A stretch of 64,000 nucleotides of DNA, taken from assembly GCA_900323505.1 (NCBI GenBank), contig OOIN01000014.1:62001-126000 (forward strand), read 5' to 3'. This document shows positions 21,949-33,662 of this stretch, piece by piece. Under the pieces are notes generated by a model that did no database searches, was not told the origin of the DNA, and saw nothing but the letters and a program-made list of their open reading frames with translations. Every line of letters begins with the position of its first letter. The first letter of the stretch is position 1. A program made the translations under genes and the position numbers. This DNA comes from Ustilago trichophora (lineage: Eukaryota > Basidiomycota > Ustilaginomycetes > Ustilaginales > Ustilaginaceae).

Positions 21949-23334
21949 ATGGCACCCACCGCAACCTCGAGTGTGGCCGCTGCCGTCTCAGCCATCCCTA
22001 CCACCGTCAAGACCGCTGTCAACGCCGTCTCTGCCACCGCCTCCTCCTCTACCCTCTCCACCCAAGAGGTAATTCACAAAGAAGCAGAGTATGGAGCCCA
22101 CAACTACCACCCTTTGCCCGTCGTATTCGACCGAGCCTCTGGAGCACATGTCTGGGATCCCGAGGGAAAAGAATACCTCGACTTCCTCTCTGCCTACAGT
22201 GCCGTTAACCAGGGTCACTGCCACCCCGCCATCGTCGGTGCCCTTGTAGCTCAGGCTCAGAAACTCACTCTCAGCTCGAGGGCCTTCTACAACTCGGCAT
22301 TTGCCCCCTTTGCCGAAAAGGTCACCAAGACTTTCGGTTATGAAATGGTTCTCCCCATGAACACCGGTGCTGAAGCCGTCGAGACCGCCCTCAAGCTCGC
22401 CCGCAAGTGGGGTTACATGAAGAAGGGCATTCCTGAGGGTAAAGCTCGTTTGCTCTCAGTAGCAGGCAACTTCCACGGTCGAACCTTGGGTGTCATTTCC
22501 ATGTCCACCGATCCAGACTCACGCACTGGCTTCGGCCCTTTCCTCGACCGTGTCGGTCCCGGCGTCGACGATATGACTATCCGCTACGACAACGCCGACG
22601 ACCTCGAAAAGGTCCTCGACAAGTACGGTCACGAAGTAGCCGCCTTCCTCGTCGAACCCATCCAAGGAGAAGCCGGAATCGTCGTCCCCACCCCTGGCTA
22701 CCTTAAGAAAGTCGAACAGCTTTGCCGCAAGCACAACGTCCTCTTCATCTGCGATGAGATCCAAACCGGTCTCGGCCGTACGGGTAAGATGCTCTGCCAC
22801 CAGCACGACGACGTTCGACCCGACATTGTTACCTTGGGCAAAGCCCTTTCTGGTGGTATCTATCCCGTATCCGCCGTTTTGGCAGACAAAGAAATCATGC
22901 TCTGCATCAAGCCTGGCGAGCACGGTTCCACCTACGGAGGAAACCCCCTCGGCTGCGCAGTAGCTTCTGCAGCAATCGACGTCTTGGTCAACGAGAAATT
23001 GTCGGAACGTGCCGAAGAACTCGGTGCCAAATTCCGCAAGCAGCTCTCCGAGATCCAACACCCCTTGCTCGCAAGTGTCCGAGGCAGAGGCTTGCTGAAT
23101 GCGATCGTCATCGACGAGCACAAGTCCACAAAGGGCAGGAGCGCATGGCAGCTCTGCTTGCTGCTCAAGCACAAGGGTTTGCTCGCCAAACCAACCCACG
23201 TCAACATTATCAGGTTGGCCCCTCCTCTCGTCATCAGCGAGGCCGACTTGGAGAAGGGTGTACACATCATCAAGGAGGCCCTCGAGGAATTGGACTCGCT
23301 CGAGAGCATTCCTGGTGATGACGAACACCACTGA
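21949..23334 (+). CDS. CAR2: Ornithine aminotransferase
   Basis: Encodes 461 residues with no intron. After a 35-residue Ala/Ser/Thr/Val-rich N-terminus come the class III aminotransferase signatures of ornithine transaminase: [79 protein letters not shown], the cofactor-binding [14 protein letters not shown], and TLGKALSGG with the Lys that should bind [16 protein letters not shown] and [12 protein letters not shown] complete the match. The enzyme moves the delta-amino group of ornithine to 2-oxoglutarate, giving glutamate semialdehyde, in arginine catabolism and proline synthesis. The N-terminal extension is hydroxylated but has almost no Arg, so mitochondrial import is uncertain (the yeast enzyme is cytosolic, the animal one mitochondrial). 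Strong C-ending codon bias suggests high expression. Confidence 0.95.
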   Translation: MAPTATSSVAAAVSAIPTTVKTAVNAVSATASSSTLSTQEVIHKEAEYGAHNYHPLPVVFDRASGAHVWDPEGKEYLDFLSAYSAVNQGHCHPAIVGALVAQAQKLTLSSRAFYNSAFAPFAEKVTKTFGYEMVLPMNTGAEAVETALKLARKWGYMKKGIPEGKARLLSVAGNFHGRTLGVISMSTDPDSRTGFGPFLDRVGPGVDDMTIRYDNADDLEKVLDKYGHEVAAFLVEPIQGEAGIVVPTPGYLKKVEQLCRKHNVLFICDEIQTGLGRTGKMLCHQHDDVRPDIVTLGKALSGGIYPVSAVLADKEIMLCIKPGEHGSTYGGNPLGCAVASAAIDVLVNEKLSERAEELGAKFRKQLSEIQHPLLASVRGRGLLNAIVIDEHKSTKGRSAWQLCLLLKHKGLLAKPTHVNIIRLAPPLVISEADLEKGVHIIKEALEELDSLESIPGDDEHH

Positions 23335-25734
23335 ATTCGCCCTCCTTCCAACTCAGCTTCCATTTTGTTGTACTAGTAGCATTCACTGTTTCTTCTCTTG
23401 TCAATCCCACATCTCGTCGGAACACATACCAGCACCAACCTCTGTCTGTACGTGAGCGTGCGACCGAGAAGCAACACACCTCGAAAGCAGCCTTTTGTTG
23501 ACCAGGGTTCCAAAACATCGCCAAGCTTCCTACCACCTTCTCGCACAAGTTGGCCCAGTCGATAAACTCAGCACAGGCCACGATCCTTTCTCTCCTCTGC
23601 AACATTGCATTGAAACCACGTCTGGAGAATCATGAATCGTCGAGCGAGCAAGAAAAAAGATAGAGAGGGAGAGAGAAGCCAAAGCGAGCGTCCCTAAGGA
23701 GGCAATTCTCCAAACTGCCACCTCTCAAAAGGACGGCACAACTTTGGTCGCTCACTCTCCTCGATGAGAGGAAAGAAAAATTCAGACACACCCTATTCCG
23801 CCTCCTCCTCCGCCTACTCCTCCTTTTCTCGTGACCTCGATGACTTGCAACGCGAACAAAAGGGGCAACCTAAGAATCCAACCAACCTTTCTGACGAGCG
23901 CAAAGCTCTGACAACACAAAAAAGGCCGCGCAGGATCCCAATCTACTTCCATCATCTTTGCCACCCATCCAAAGACTTCCCGTCCTTTCCTGCGCCTCTG
24001 AAACATGGGACAGGCGAAAAGGCGGTGCTGCTTCCTCACGCCTCCTGATCCAGAGACGGGACGCGCTTGCCCCACACCAAATTCCTGAGAAGCATGCACG
24101 AAAGGCAGATCGGAGAGGGGAGGATGAGATGGGATCGGATTGGGAGTCCTGTCGACTTGGTTTTTCTCCGCAGAGCAGTGTTTAGAAGGAGGTTGGATGT
24201 TCTTGAGTTCGCCTTTGGCCACGAAGAGTGTGGTAGCCGTCGAGAGAGCGAAAAAAGGAGTGTGAAAGATGAGGTGAATAAGTTGGTGGTTTGCCTTCGT
24301 AGTGTGCCTCGAGAACCCTTCTATGGAGCCGCAACCTATACCCTACCGTATCCAAACGCAAGACCAAACCCAGAAGAAGAGCCCAAATCCAAAAAAAAAA
24401 GTTGGCTGAAGATAAAAACAAAAGCGACGGACATTCATCCTTCCTTAGTCTTTTCCCTTTGAGTCAAGGGACGGCGGTAAGAAGGATAGAACAAGAAAGA
24501 CCGTGTAGCGCTACAACTGTAGTGTTATAGTGTGTATAAAACGGAGGATTGGTGTCTAGGCAACCATTTCCCCTTTGTAGTGCGCAAGGGGGAACTGGCT
24601 TTGCGGTTGACGTGTGCAGAGGGCGCAGCACAATGATATACGAAAGTATATCTAACTTTTTTCTTCACCCAAGGAGTATGGGTGATGGTACACTGCGCCT
24701 GAGGGAAAGATCCATTCCTTTGAGAGGGTCCTACATTGAACCTCCTGCACCACTTCTTTGAGCTATGCCTTCGCTGAGGCGTTCACCGAGCAGAGAGGGA
24801 GAAAGAGTGCTTCATCACCAACACGGTGTCCAGCAAGACCTCTCTTTCCCCATTCCCCGCACAGCGTCCACAGGGACAATGACAAAGTCATGATGCAGTC
24901 AGACCACAGTGGGAAACCCTTCTTTCCGGAATGAACCTAACCTTGACTACTCTACGTGGAACAACTTAGGGTTAGGATCGTCCCATCACCGCTTTAAAGT
25001 TTCTTTTGGGAAACTACCTCCTGTTCTTCCACCACCGACCGACAAAAAAATCACAGACACTCCCTTTTGCACCTTTGAAACAAGGGTTGAAGGGAGGGTG
25101 CTAATTGCGGTCAAGGTGGGGAACAAATTCGGGAGGCGGGCGCGGGATCGAAGTGTGGTAGAATGCTGCGTCTTTTTTATCTCGTCTTTGTGATTTTGTT
25201 TCGGCTTCTCCTAACTGGATTTGGTGGAATTGGGCAAGTACCTCGGAGGTTGGGGTGGGGGGGTCTGTCATCGGCACGCCAAGCCGAACAGCGCGTATTT
25301 GTACGCCGTCCTCGCAATACCTGCAGCAAAAAGCAACAGGCGAAGAGAGACGGTGAGCGAAAACAAACAAAGACAACACATTGCATCTGTATATACCAAA
25401 AAAAAAAGTCTTTCCAACCTTGCACCGGCCCCGATCTGGGATGAAAAATATCATCCTCAAAGGACACCGTGCAGAGTCGGACGTCTTGATCGTTGCTCAC
25501 ATTGGGAGGAAAAGGTCGTACCAGGGGCTCCGACAGTTTTGGTAGGGCCCTCCTAGATGACAGCTTTATCTTGATCTTCTTGTCCATGAGGTGCAGTTCA
25601 TACGATAGTCCCGGTGGTTTGGGTCTTGGTCTTGATCGGTTCATTTGGATCCCTACAATTCGCGTATCATAGCGCATCAAGACAGTCAGCCACCATTCTC
25701 TGTAAGCAAGCAAAGAGGTAACGGTGAAGTGACT
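23335..25734. other. 2.4 kb between convergent genes, no supported protein gene
   Basis: Reading frames are short and compositionally biased. A TATAAAA word at about 24535 is followed by a segment with hairpins (7-bp stem with GAAA loop at 24635-24652) and a T6 tract at about 24657, listed separately as a possible RNA. Paired CCTAACC and TTAGGGTTAGG telomere-like words occur near 24938 and 24965. The C-terminal exon of the Emi1-like gene may extend into 25600-25700. Confidence 0.4.
24535..24665 (+). ncRNA. Possible structured non-coding RNA (speculative)
   Basis: A TATA-like word (TATAAAA, about 24535) precedes a GC-balanced segment that ends in GATATAC-GAAA-GTATATC, a 7-bp hairpin with a GNRA tetraloop, followed a few bases later by a T6 run like a Pol III stop. 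I could not match it to U1, U2, U4, U5, U6, U3, SRP, RNase P or MRP from memory of their conserved boxes. It may be chance. Confidence 0.15.
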
Positions 25735-26079
25735 TTACCTCCGCAGCAAAAAGACATTCTCAGCGCTCCCCCTGCCCAACCGAGCCTCTGCACTTTTTTC
25801 GCTCTTCCTTCGAATCCAAGCCTCGTACTTCTCTTCTTGAGACATCCCCTTCATTGTCAAACAAAATTTGAAATCGTCCAGCTTGCCTTTGCAATCCTGA
25901 AATTCCCCATATCTGTACACTGCCCTAAGCTGGGGTCCGAGAGCGAAACATTGGGCCCACTTGTCAAACATGTCTGTACAAGATGGCATCTCAGAGATTG
26001 GCGTAGAGGCTTTGTGATAGATGACTTCTTCTTCTACCAACGAGGCGTATTGCGAGGCTGGGCTGGTGGAAGACGACAT
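25735..26079 (-). CDS. Emi1-like twin CX9C protein (DUF3128)
   Basis: Encodes at least 114 residues from the ATG at 26079. Cysteines at 34 and 44 and at 63 and 73 form two CX9C pairs within MPSCTDMFDKWAQC and FQDCKGKLDDFKFC, followed by EEKYEAWIRRKSEK. This arrangement and the surrounding sequence match the DUF3128/Emi1 family (yeast early meiotic induction protein 1). Twin CX9C proteins are usually oxidised and retained in the mitochondrial intermembrane space by the Mia40 pathway; that location is inferred. The open frame ends LLRR right at a GTAAAG that could be a splice donor, with a CTTACAG acceptor about 40 nt on, so a longer C-terminal exon (extending toward about 25600) is possible. 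Short-form termination is assumed here. Confidence 0.75.
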   Translation of the reverse strand: MSSSTSPASQYASLVEEEVIYHKASTPISEMPSCTDMFDKWAQCFALGPQLRAVYRYGEFQDCKGKLDDFKFCLTMKGMSQEEKYEAWIRRKSEKSAEARLGRGSAENVFLLRR

Positions 26080-26106
26080 GGTGGATATGTTGTGGTGAGA
26101 TGTAGT

Positions 26107-26135
26107 AGGGAAGGGAAGGGAAGGGAAGGGAAGGG
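26107..26135. repeat. (AAGGG)n minisatellite
   Basis: About five AAGGG units directly upstream of the Emi1-like start. The remainder of 26080-26599 shows no gene. Confidence 0.85.
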
Positions 26136-26599
26136 TGATGGTGGGAGAACGGTCGAGTTCGCGGTTGTGTAATAGCAGAAAAGTCGACAGGGTCTGACAC
26201 CTCGCGTTCGCGTTGAGCCGTGCGAAAATCTGGGTAAGCCGATCCGACTCCCGATTCTCATAATGCGGTCGCGATTCGACGTCTCATCAAGCACAACAGG
26301 CCAGCATCTTCACATGTCGGGCCAACACTGTTGTAGCAGTAGGAATCTATATGAATTACAAGTCAGGCCAAAACGAAAACCTGATTGACAGAAGAACAGT
26401 GAACAGTGCAAGAGAAATGAAACCAGAGGAAGGTTAAGAAGAGATACAAGTACATCGTCTTGTCAGGTCAAAAACAGAGACGAACTGAGGCAGTTAAATA
26501 AGGGTTCAGGGGATAACCGAGTGAATAATGTGGTTGGTGGAAACGTCAGATGACATGCAGTGGAGCAAGACAGTCGAGAACACGGCTCTGTCGTGACTC

Positions 26600-29143
26600 T
26601 CAAGCCGAGGCTTCGGTCGAAGGTGTCTCTTCCGGCGACGCTACGACTGCCTCCGCACCCGTCTCAGTCGACAAATTACTAGGGCGATCAGCTCGACGGC
26701 CACCTCGAGCTCCAGATCCACGAGGACGGCCTCTGCCCCGGCCGCGAGCACCTGCACCTGCACCAGCACCAGCACCAGCAGCGCTTTTGCCAGCGAGACC
26801 TGGAATCGTCGCGTGGTTCGAGACGGGACTCATTGCAGCATCCAACAGCAGCTGCGCTTCCGAAAGCGAGCTCGAGTGCGTCGAGTCCTGACCGTTAACA
26901 GGGGCGGTGGGCGAGTTGGCAAAGCCGCCAAGCACGGCAGCAGCCGCCTCCATGGCTTCGTTCGAGTCGTTGCTGCCCATGCCAGGCGAGAAACTGGCGT
27001 GGTTGCTGGCAGCGAGGAGGGCTGCTGTGCCATCCTGAGCCGACATGGGATAAGAAGTGAAGCTCGGAGAGCCCGACCATGGCATGCTGGCAGCAGCGGA
27101 ACCACTCTGATCGGCGGTGGCACCGTTGATCTGGTCCGTGTAGTAAGGGTTGAATTGTGCTTGAAGGGCTGCCTGCGCCAATGTCATAGCCGCCTCAGCG
27201 TCGCTCGCAGAGCGGTTCATGCGGTTGACGACACCAGCAGCGTTGCCAGCATTGCCAGTATTGGCCTTCTTGGCTGTCGAATTTTTGCGGCCACGACCAG
27301 GTGCAGCTCGCTTGGTGCCCTTGGCAACCTGAGCCGAAGTCCCAGGAGGAGTGACGGATTCAGCGGGTTCGGAACCAGATCCAGACTCAGCCTCAGAGTC
27401 TTCGTCCTCGTCCTCATCGTCATCCTCGCTGTCATCCTCATCGTCGTCGTCGTCATCATCTTCGTCATCTTCGTCTGCAGCAGAAGGATCATCCCTGTTG
27501 GCCGACTTCTTACCTTTGCCACGACCCTTACCGCGGCTCTTGGGCTTGACATAGCCAGGCTGATGGCAGCGCGAGTGACGGTTGAGGGTGGTGCGTCGGG
27601 TAAACATCTTGCCACACTTTGGGAAGTCGCAGACATAAGGGCGTCGACCGGTGTGGGTGCGACGGTGTCGGGCCAGCGAACTGCTGTCGGAAAAGCTCTT
27701 GTCGCATCCTTCGAACTCGCACTTGTGCGGTCGCTCACCCGAGTGAACACGCGAGTGGACGGTGAGTGCGGATCGCTGAATAAAGCTCTTGCCGCATCCA
27801 GGGTAATCGCATGGATAGGGACGTTCGCCAGTGTGAATGCGTCGGTGACGAGCCAGATCGGATCTTCGACTGAACGACTTGCCACAAGTCTCGCACTCGT
27901 GCAGCTTGGGACCACCTGCATCGCTTTCGGTCTTGCCCTTGGTTACGCCTGGCGAGGTGGACGAAGTGGCGGACGCAGCAGCATCAGAAGCCTTTGGCGA
28001 GGCGGCGGTAGCGGTAGCGGCAGCTGCAGATGCAGGAGCTTTGTCGATGGGTTCGGCTGAAGTAACGGCTTGTGGCGCAGCTGCAGCTGTTGGAGCCATG
28101 GCACCGGCGACTTGAGCAGCCAGAGAGACAAGAGGATTGGCGGAAAAAGCGGTCGCGGGCATGCCGGTTGCGCTGTAATCGGGATAGCCGTACTGCGAGA
28201 AGGCGGGACCGGCATAATTTGCAGGGGCTTCAGAAGCAGCAAGAGCGGCCGAGACAACACTGTCGAGAGCGGTGGGGCCGTTGCTGGTTGAGGCAGTTGT
28301 GGCTTGCTCCTGAGGCTCCTGTTTGACTGTGCTCTTCTTGCGACCACGGCCGCGTGCCTTCTTAGGTGGAGGTTGTGTTTCGGATTCCTGTGTATCTGGC
28401 TCGGTCTTGACTTGAACCTTGGAGTCGTCCTCTGCTGCCGTGGTCGCGGTGGCGGAAGGCTGAACGGTCGCGGTGGCATATGGAGAAGCGGCATCCATGG
28501 ATCCATCTACACCTCGGTATGGGCGTGCAAATCCGAGATTGGGCGAGTTGGTGAATCCAAGTCCGGAGGAGCTGGAGCGATAAGCAGCAGAGTATGGCGG
28601 AATGCCATATGTGGGCATGCCCTGCTGGTAGAAGGCGCTTGGTGAAGGGAAGCGGTTCTCGTTGGAGCGATCGGTCTGCTTGCTGGCTTCGTTGGCAGCA
28701 GCGGCGGCGTGCAGAAGCGCGACAACGCTGTCGGTGTTGCTCGTGTCGCCGTAGTGGAGCGCAGGGTCGCCGGCGGGATGTGTGGGTGCACCGAGACTCG
28801 ATTCAAGTTCGAGAGTAGCATAGTCGCGCGCGGCTGAGGACGCAAAGGGCGAAGAGCGTGCATCGGTGTACCACGGTGAGCCATCTCGGCCCGTGTAGGA
28901 GCCTGAATGCCTCCATGCGGATGATGGTGGAGTGGCGCGGTAGCCATCACGCAATGGATCGCGTTTGGGGCTGTTGACGTAGGCTTCGCCGATGCGGGGC
29001 GAGCTGGCACTCAAGGGCTCGCCCGCAGATGTCCTGCGTGCGGCGGCATCTGCGGCAGCAAAAGTATGATGGAGAGGTGAAAGCATGTTGTCAGTATTGA
29101 GAAGGCTGTTGGTGAAGCTGATGAGTTCGGGTGAGGCTGCCAT
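26600..29143 (-). CDS. Four-finger C2H2 transcription factor with acidic region and AT-hook-like motif
   Basis: Encodes 847 residues from the ATG at 29143 ([20 protein letters not shown]); the upstream open extension reads like UTR. A long Ser/Ala/Pro N-terminal half contains a basic RGRGRKKS patch. The four fingers are F1 [18 protein letters not shown]2 [20 protein letters not shown]3 [19 protein letters not shown] and F4 [19 protein letters not shown], joined by TGERP, SGERP and TGRRP linkers. A basic [12 protein letters not shown] segment and an acidic stretch (about 40 Asp/Glu/Ser) follow. The C-terminal region holds an AT-hook-like [14 protein letters not shown]. Recognition helices in F1-F3 are identical to those of the factor at 11224-13040. 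It is predicted nuclear; target genes are unknown. Confidence 0.88.
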   Translation of the reverse strand: MAASPELISFTNSLLNTDNMLSPLHHTFAAADAAARRTSAGEPLSASSPRIGEAYVNSPKRDPLRDGYRATPPSSAWRHSGSYTGRDGSPWYTDARSSPFASSAARDYATLELESSLGAPTHPAGDPALHYGDTSNTDSVVALLHAAAAANEASKQTDRSNENRFPSPSAFYQQGMPTYGIPPYSAAYRSSSSGLGFTNSPNLGFARPYRGVDGSMDAASPYATATVQPSATATTAAEDDSKVQVKTEPDTQESETQPPPKKARGRGRKKSTVKQEPQEQATTASTSNGPTALDSVVSAALAASEAPANYAGPAFSQYGYPDYSATGMPATAFSANPLVSLAAQVAGAMAPTAAAAPQAVTSAEPIDKAPASAAAATATAASPKASDAAASATSSTSPGVTKGKTESDAGGPKLHECETCGKSFSRRSDLARHRRIHTGERPYPCDYPGCGKSFIQRSALTVHSRVHSGERPHKCEFEGCDKSFSDSSSLARHRRTHTGRRPYVCDFPKCGKMFTRRTTLNRHSRCHQPGYVKPKSRGKGRGKGKKSANRDDPSAADEDDEDDDDDDDEDDSEDDDEDEDEDSEAESGSGSEPAESVTPPGTSAQVAKGTKRAAPGRGRKNSTAKKANTGNAGNAAGVVNRMNRSASDAEAAMTLAQAALQAQFNPYYTDQINGATADQSGSAAASMPWSGSPSFTSYPMSAQDGTAALLAASNHASFSPGMGSNDSNEAMEAAAAVLGGFANSPTAPVNGQDSTHSSSLSEAQLLLDAAMSPVSNHATIPGLAGKSAAGAGAGAGAGARGRGRGRPRGSGARGGRRADRPSNLSTETGAEAVVASPEETPSTEASA

Positions 29144-31040
29144 CTTTGCCGTTGTTCCATGCGAGGTGCGTGGGGCTCGATATCGCGGCGGTCGGAAGCT
29201 AAGATGAAGGGATGATTCCCACGTTGATTGCTCAGAAGTGAGCCGAACACGTAGGGACGTAGCTGATGCTCGAAATTCGAAAACGGCGACTGACACGACT
29301 TTGGCGAGCGATTGCCGTGTACTGGGTATCGATGAACGCTGTGATACTCGTTCCGTGAACGGTTTCGTCGCAATCACGGCTTCCTAATTTGACTGAGTCA
29401 CTGTTTGTCGCGTCTTCCGAAAAGCTGAGTCGAGAAGTGATTATGAACAGGGAAGCGGGAGTGGGACGTGGCAGATGGCAGATGGCAATACACTGAAGCA
29501 CTGGTGAAGTGATGAGAAACGTGGAAAGTGGATGGTGTTGGTGTTGTGTTGAATGGGAAGGATGGGAGGAAAGGAGAAGACGTGCAGGGGAGAGGTGGTC
29601 GGTGCGAGAATGGGAGAGAGGAAAGGGAGAAGGAGAAAGAGGCGGAACTGGGTGGAGTACAGTGAAACTGGCAGGCCCAAACAACGGCCAACCCTAGCGG
29701 CGAAAGAGGCTGAGCGAAAGTCAAAGTCAAAGCCAGAAAGAAGAATGGGCTGAGCAGCAGCAGACGTGGACTGATGACGGTGAGAGAGCTGCTGCTGCAC
29801 GAGGCGGCGCGGCGACGGCGGCGACGAAAACGAGGACCCACAAGAATCACACCAAGCGGGAACAAAAAGAGAGAAAGCACGCGGAACCGCCCGCGCAACT
29901 GAAGAGGGGCCAAGAGTGTGCCGTGATGCGTCAAAAGCAGAGCTGCAGCAACCTTGCAGCCACCGAGGTGTGAACGTTGCAAACTTGTCGCAAGCCAAGC
30001 CTAGAACAGAAGAGACGGGCACGAGTCCAGTCAAGAAGCTGCATCGAAAGGGGGTCACAGTGCATCAATCTAAAAATCTGGCATCAGACCAGAGAGAGAG
30101 ATACAAAGGTCACGGAAGCCTTAGCGCCGCGCGCACTGCCTTTGTTTTTTTGTTTTTTTTTTGCAAATCCAACGCCCCACTTTGACAGTGTCGCCTTCTT
30201 GGTGATGCTGCTCTGCTGCTTTTCCGAAAATATCCCCAAGTGACCAACGCGAAATTAGAAAAATGGCGTTCACGACTGTACAGCGACACTACAGAACGGC
30301 GCCGAGTCAAAGTCAGAATCAGAGCCAGACTCGGCTCGCTTTCATGCCAGACGACGAAAGCGGGTCAAAGTTGAGCTCTCCAAGCGAAGCCAAAAAGGCG
30401 TGAGGAGAGCATGAGCATGGCTGCATGCAACGCAGAGCAACGTCAAATCGGCTCTCCAGCGTCACAGGTGGGGCTTCTTAGCTTGTCCGGACGACATCGA
30501 GATATGACAGCTTGACAGGGCAAGCGAAGAATCCCTGGCAAGGCAGATGCAAGCCTTGCTCCAACTTCGCTTGTCGCTGTCATAGCAGAGCTTTGTTTGC
30601 CAGCTCCGACCAACCCAAGACAGAGAGACACGTGCGACCCTGAGCATACATCCAGAGTTCGACGATAGATGCTGTGCAACATCAATCCACGAGCAATGCA
30701 CCTCTTAGGTGAACCCTGAACGAGTCAGAACAGGAGTAAATAGTGACGCAAAACACCCTTCATAATTCGCTGGTTCGGCGACTTTGTCACGAAAACCAGG
30801 ATCGACAGGGCATGCGGCCTATGCTCAATCACGCCTGCAGCTGTCACAGAGAGCTTCGTGCATACCCATGTCCGACCTCTTTGAGCTCTCTGACGACTGA
30901 CAGCACGACGCAATGCGCTGCAAGCAGTGGTAGCTTCTAGCACAAGACGAAAGAGGCAAGTGGAAAATGTAACAGAAGCCCAGATGTTCCCCACAGGTCA
31001 TGCCGTCTGTTCGGAAGCTGAGAGGCGTCGACTAGGACGG
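29144..31040. other. Intergenic, 5' flank of the second C2H2 gene
   Basis: No gene is supported over 1.9 kb. It contains GA-rich tracts (near 29575-29640 and 30090) and TACAGT words. It probably holds a long promoter and 5' UTR for the transcription factor and the terminator of the Ser-rich gene. Confidence 0.4.
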
Positions 31041-32160
31041 CTATAGTTTTTTTTTCTTCGCAGAGCGATTGAGCATGCCACTGCGCCGAACAGAGCGTTT
31101 GGCGTATTTAGAATGAGTCCGATTGACAAGACACTGAGTCTGACGGTCCTTGTCACTGCGGAGAGCTTCGATATGGGTCACAGCTTGTAACAAAATCTTA
31201 GCGTCTCGAGCATCCAAATCGACTGGTGATGGGATTTCCGACCTGTTCGGATGCGATGCAATGCGGACCTCCTGTGCTTGCTCTCCTTTACCCCGTCCGC
31301 GTCCGAGGCACACGTTGTGGTGGGGACAGCGTCGAGAGTCGTATCTCAATGGGATCGCAGAGCTACAGGGACGTAGCATGGCTGCCGACGGGCAGTTGAG
31401 TGCGAATGCAGGCGCCATATGGACCGGGAGATAGGACCGAAGACCAGACAGCATCGGCAGCATGTCCACGCCAACCGCTGCTGTTGCAGGTGCTGGTGAC
31501 AGACCGATACTCTCGCAAGGGGTCGATGCTGGTGGAAAGATGGTCGAGAATGTCGAAAGCGATCGAGAGGAAGAAGGGCGAAAGATGGCTCACTAGCAGA
31601 GTAGGGGAAGGGAGAGAGAACTTACTTTTGGTTTCTATTGGCTGAAGCTGGTGGACACGTCTGAGGCCACTAGGCGAGTCGACGCTTGGGCCTGGGGCCG
31701 AGTCATCGATGTCGGCGGGTTGAGGTGGGACACCCTTGCGACTGGAAGAGTCGGACCGGGTGAGAAGCGGCCGATCGTCAAGCTGTGCTTGGTCGTCGGC
31801 GGGTGCGCGAGAAGCTCGCGAAGACGATGCACTCGACTCTCCGCTGTCACTGCTGGGAGAGGGTGAACGCGACCCTGGCGTTGGTGAGGTAGGTCGAGAA
31901 GAAGAAGTGGGGTAGTTGGATCCTTTGAGGGCAGCAGTAGCATCACGGCTGAGCGAGCTTATCCTAGGACTGCCGAGATGGGCATAGCGGGCGGAAGCAT
32001 CTCGATACGGCGAGAGAGTGCCGGGAAGGTGCTGAGCAAAATAAGGTCGAGGAGATCCGGTGGGAGAACTGGTGCTGTAGATAGCAGCCGCACCGAGCTT
32101 GGGCGATGAATAGGAATGGCCGCTCGAGGAGCTGGGCATGAGTGGAGGTGCCCTGCTCAT
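31041..32160 (-). CDS. Ser-rich protein of unknown function, two exons
   Basis: Not recognised. The proposed model is exon 1 at 32160-31626 and exon 2 at 31528-31041, with a 97-nt intron (GTAAGT donor, polypyrimidine tract and CCACCAG acceptor). The join keeps frame and gives 340 residues. Without splicing the frame stops at 31363. The N-terminal 180 residues are Ser/Pro/Arg-rich with many SP motifs (possible kinase sites). The C-terminal half has a short helical-looking segment (LDARDAKILLQAVTHIEALR) and ends in a KKKKL basic tail. No signal peptide or membrane segment is seen. Nuclear or cytoplasmic location is possible; no function is inferred. The choice of acceptor is the main uncertainty. 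Confidence 0.5.
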
Positions 32161-33662
32161 GTTTGTTATGGGTATAGAATTGCAAGTGGAAGCAATCCGA
32201 GAGACTCGACTTTGCTATAGGGAGAAGGAGCTGGTGGTGCAGCGTAGTTGCTTGAGCTGTTTACAAAAGCTCTATTCAAGTCGCAGCCGAGGAGAAGGGT
32301 GGAGTCGGTTGTAGATATGATGCTCACAGGCTGAACATGTTGCCGAGGTCGATGTCGTGTGTGGGAATGAACCGGATGCAAGGCGGACGGATGGAAGGTG
32401 AGTAGGAGGGGTTTGTCGAGGCTAGCAAAGAAGTTGGCCGGCAATGCACACTTGTTTGGAGAAGCAGATAGCTCCGTTCGAGTGCGGAAAACGATGCAGT
32501 GTCGAAGCTGATACCTGGAGCAGCGACTCTTTTTGTAAGTGTCGAAGAGATCGAGATGGTGGTGGTGCTCAAGGTATGAAAGCGGATGTCGTCGGGATGA
32601 CAAGGTCAAGGGTGGCAAGAGGAGCTCATTGACAAGGCAGTAGCACCAACAGCAGCAGCAGCTGAGCACACTCTCACCGTATCGACTTGCCATATAAGCA
32701 GGCACGTTTTGACTGCGCTCGAGCCTTGGATTTTTTTGATTTTTTTTTTCCTTTCCGGTGTTGCCGTTCAAACAGTGCGAGCCTGCCTCACTTTTTTTTT
32801 TTGAACTTTTTTCTGTTTGATGGCCAAAAGGCAAAAGGTTGGTAAGCAGTGTGCTGCTGCTGGAAATACAAAAAAAAAGTTCAAATTTTGACATGAGAGA
32901 GGGGGCCCGGGCCACCCTCGCTCGAGCCAGGGGGCACAGATGCAATCGAAAAACAAGACAAACAAAAAAAATGGCAAAATTTCATTTTTCGGAGAGCTCT
33001 CTTCATGTGCCTCGCCCTGCAATGCTGCGCGCCTTTCCCAAGCAAAGCAGGGGTCCAAGGAAGCGGTGAGAGAGAGAGAAAGTTTGTTTTCCCCTTTTTA
33101 TTTTTCGAACTCCTCGGTCTCGAATCTAATCTTTTTGCTTTGTGCTCTGTGCAACGAATGTCATGCTCATCGGCCTTTAACCCTGACTCTAGCATGGAAC
33201 GCAATTTCTTGAAATTTTTCAAATTTTTTGGCCCATGCTCTGCTGTTTCTGCAGCGCACAGTCCATGTCAATTTGCTTGGACCCTCGATGCTAATTTTTT
33301 GGCTCTTCATACGTGTAAGATTCTGAGTGTTGCGACAGGGATTGAACCCAAAAAAGAATGATGAGCAATGTTACAACGACATTCCGGTGCCGAGTCACTG
33401 GAGCTTGGCTTTGGCAGTTTGTGTTCTTTTGTTTCTGCATTTCTTCTCAGAGAGCTTTCCCGCTCGCTCCCCGTCCAGTCCGTTCAATGTCAAAAGTCAA
33501 TTTCACCAATCAACACTTCTTTGCTCGTCGTTGACCATCGAACAAAAAAAAAAAAAGTTCCACTTGGTTCATCACCATCACCGCATCGATACCCTCAGGC
33601 TCGACTGCTACCGTTTGCTGTCCGAACCTTGTCCAAACTCGTCGCCAACGTCACCGCAGTTT
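32161..33662. promoter_or_regulatory. Divergent 5' region of the Ser-rich gene and GRS1
   Basis: About 1.5 kb with poly-T/poly-A tracts (32730-32880, 33541-33554) and a GA tract near 33068. The glycyl-tRNA synthetase frame is open upstream to about 33327, but no ATG in that frame occurs before 33663. A minus-strand GGGTTCAATCCC at about 33342-33353 resembles a B box without a tRNA fold. Confidence 0.4.

Noticed and set aside
22519..23331. 270-codon antisense frame in the ornithine aminotransferase gene
   Set aside because: The same codon-bias effect; no recognisable product and it lies wholly inside a conserved gene.
24938..24976. CCTAACC and TTAGGGTTAGG as an interstitial telomere
   Set aside because: Fewer than two full repeats on each side; short telobox-like words are common in fungal promoters.
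26813..28060. 415-codon frame opposite the second C2H2 gene
   Set aside because: Low-complexity antisense shadow of the zinc finger and acidic region; Ile/Val runs are the complement of Asp/Glu codons.
33336..33360. Minus-strand GGGTTCAATCCC just before GRS1, tRNA-like
   Set aside because: Four-pair T stem only; no matching acceptor strand or anticodon arm in the preceding 100 nt.
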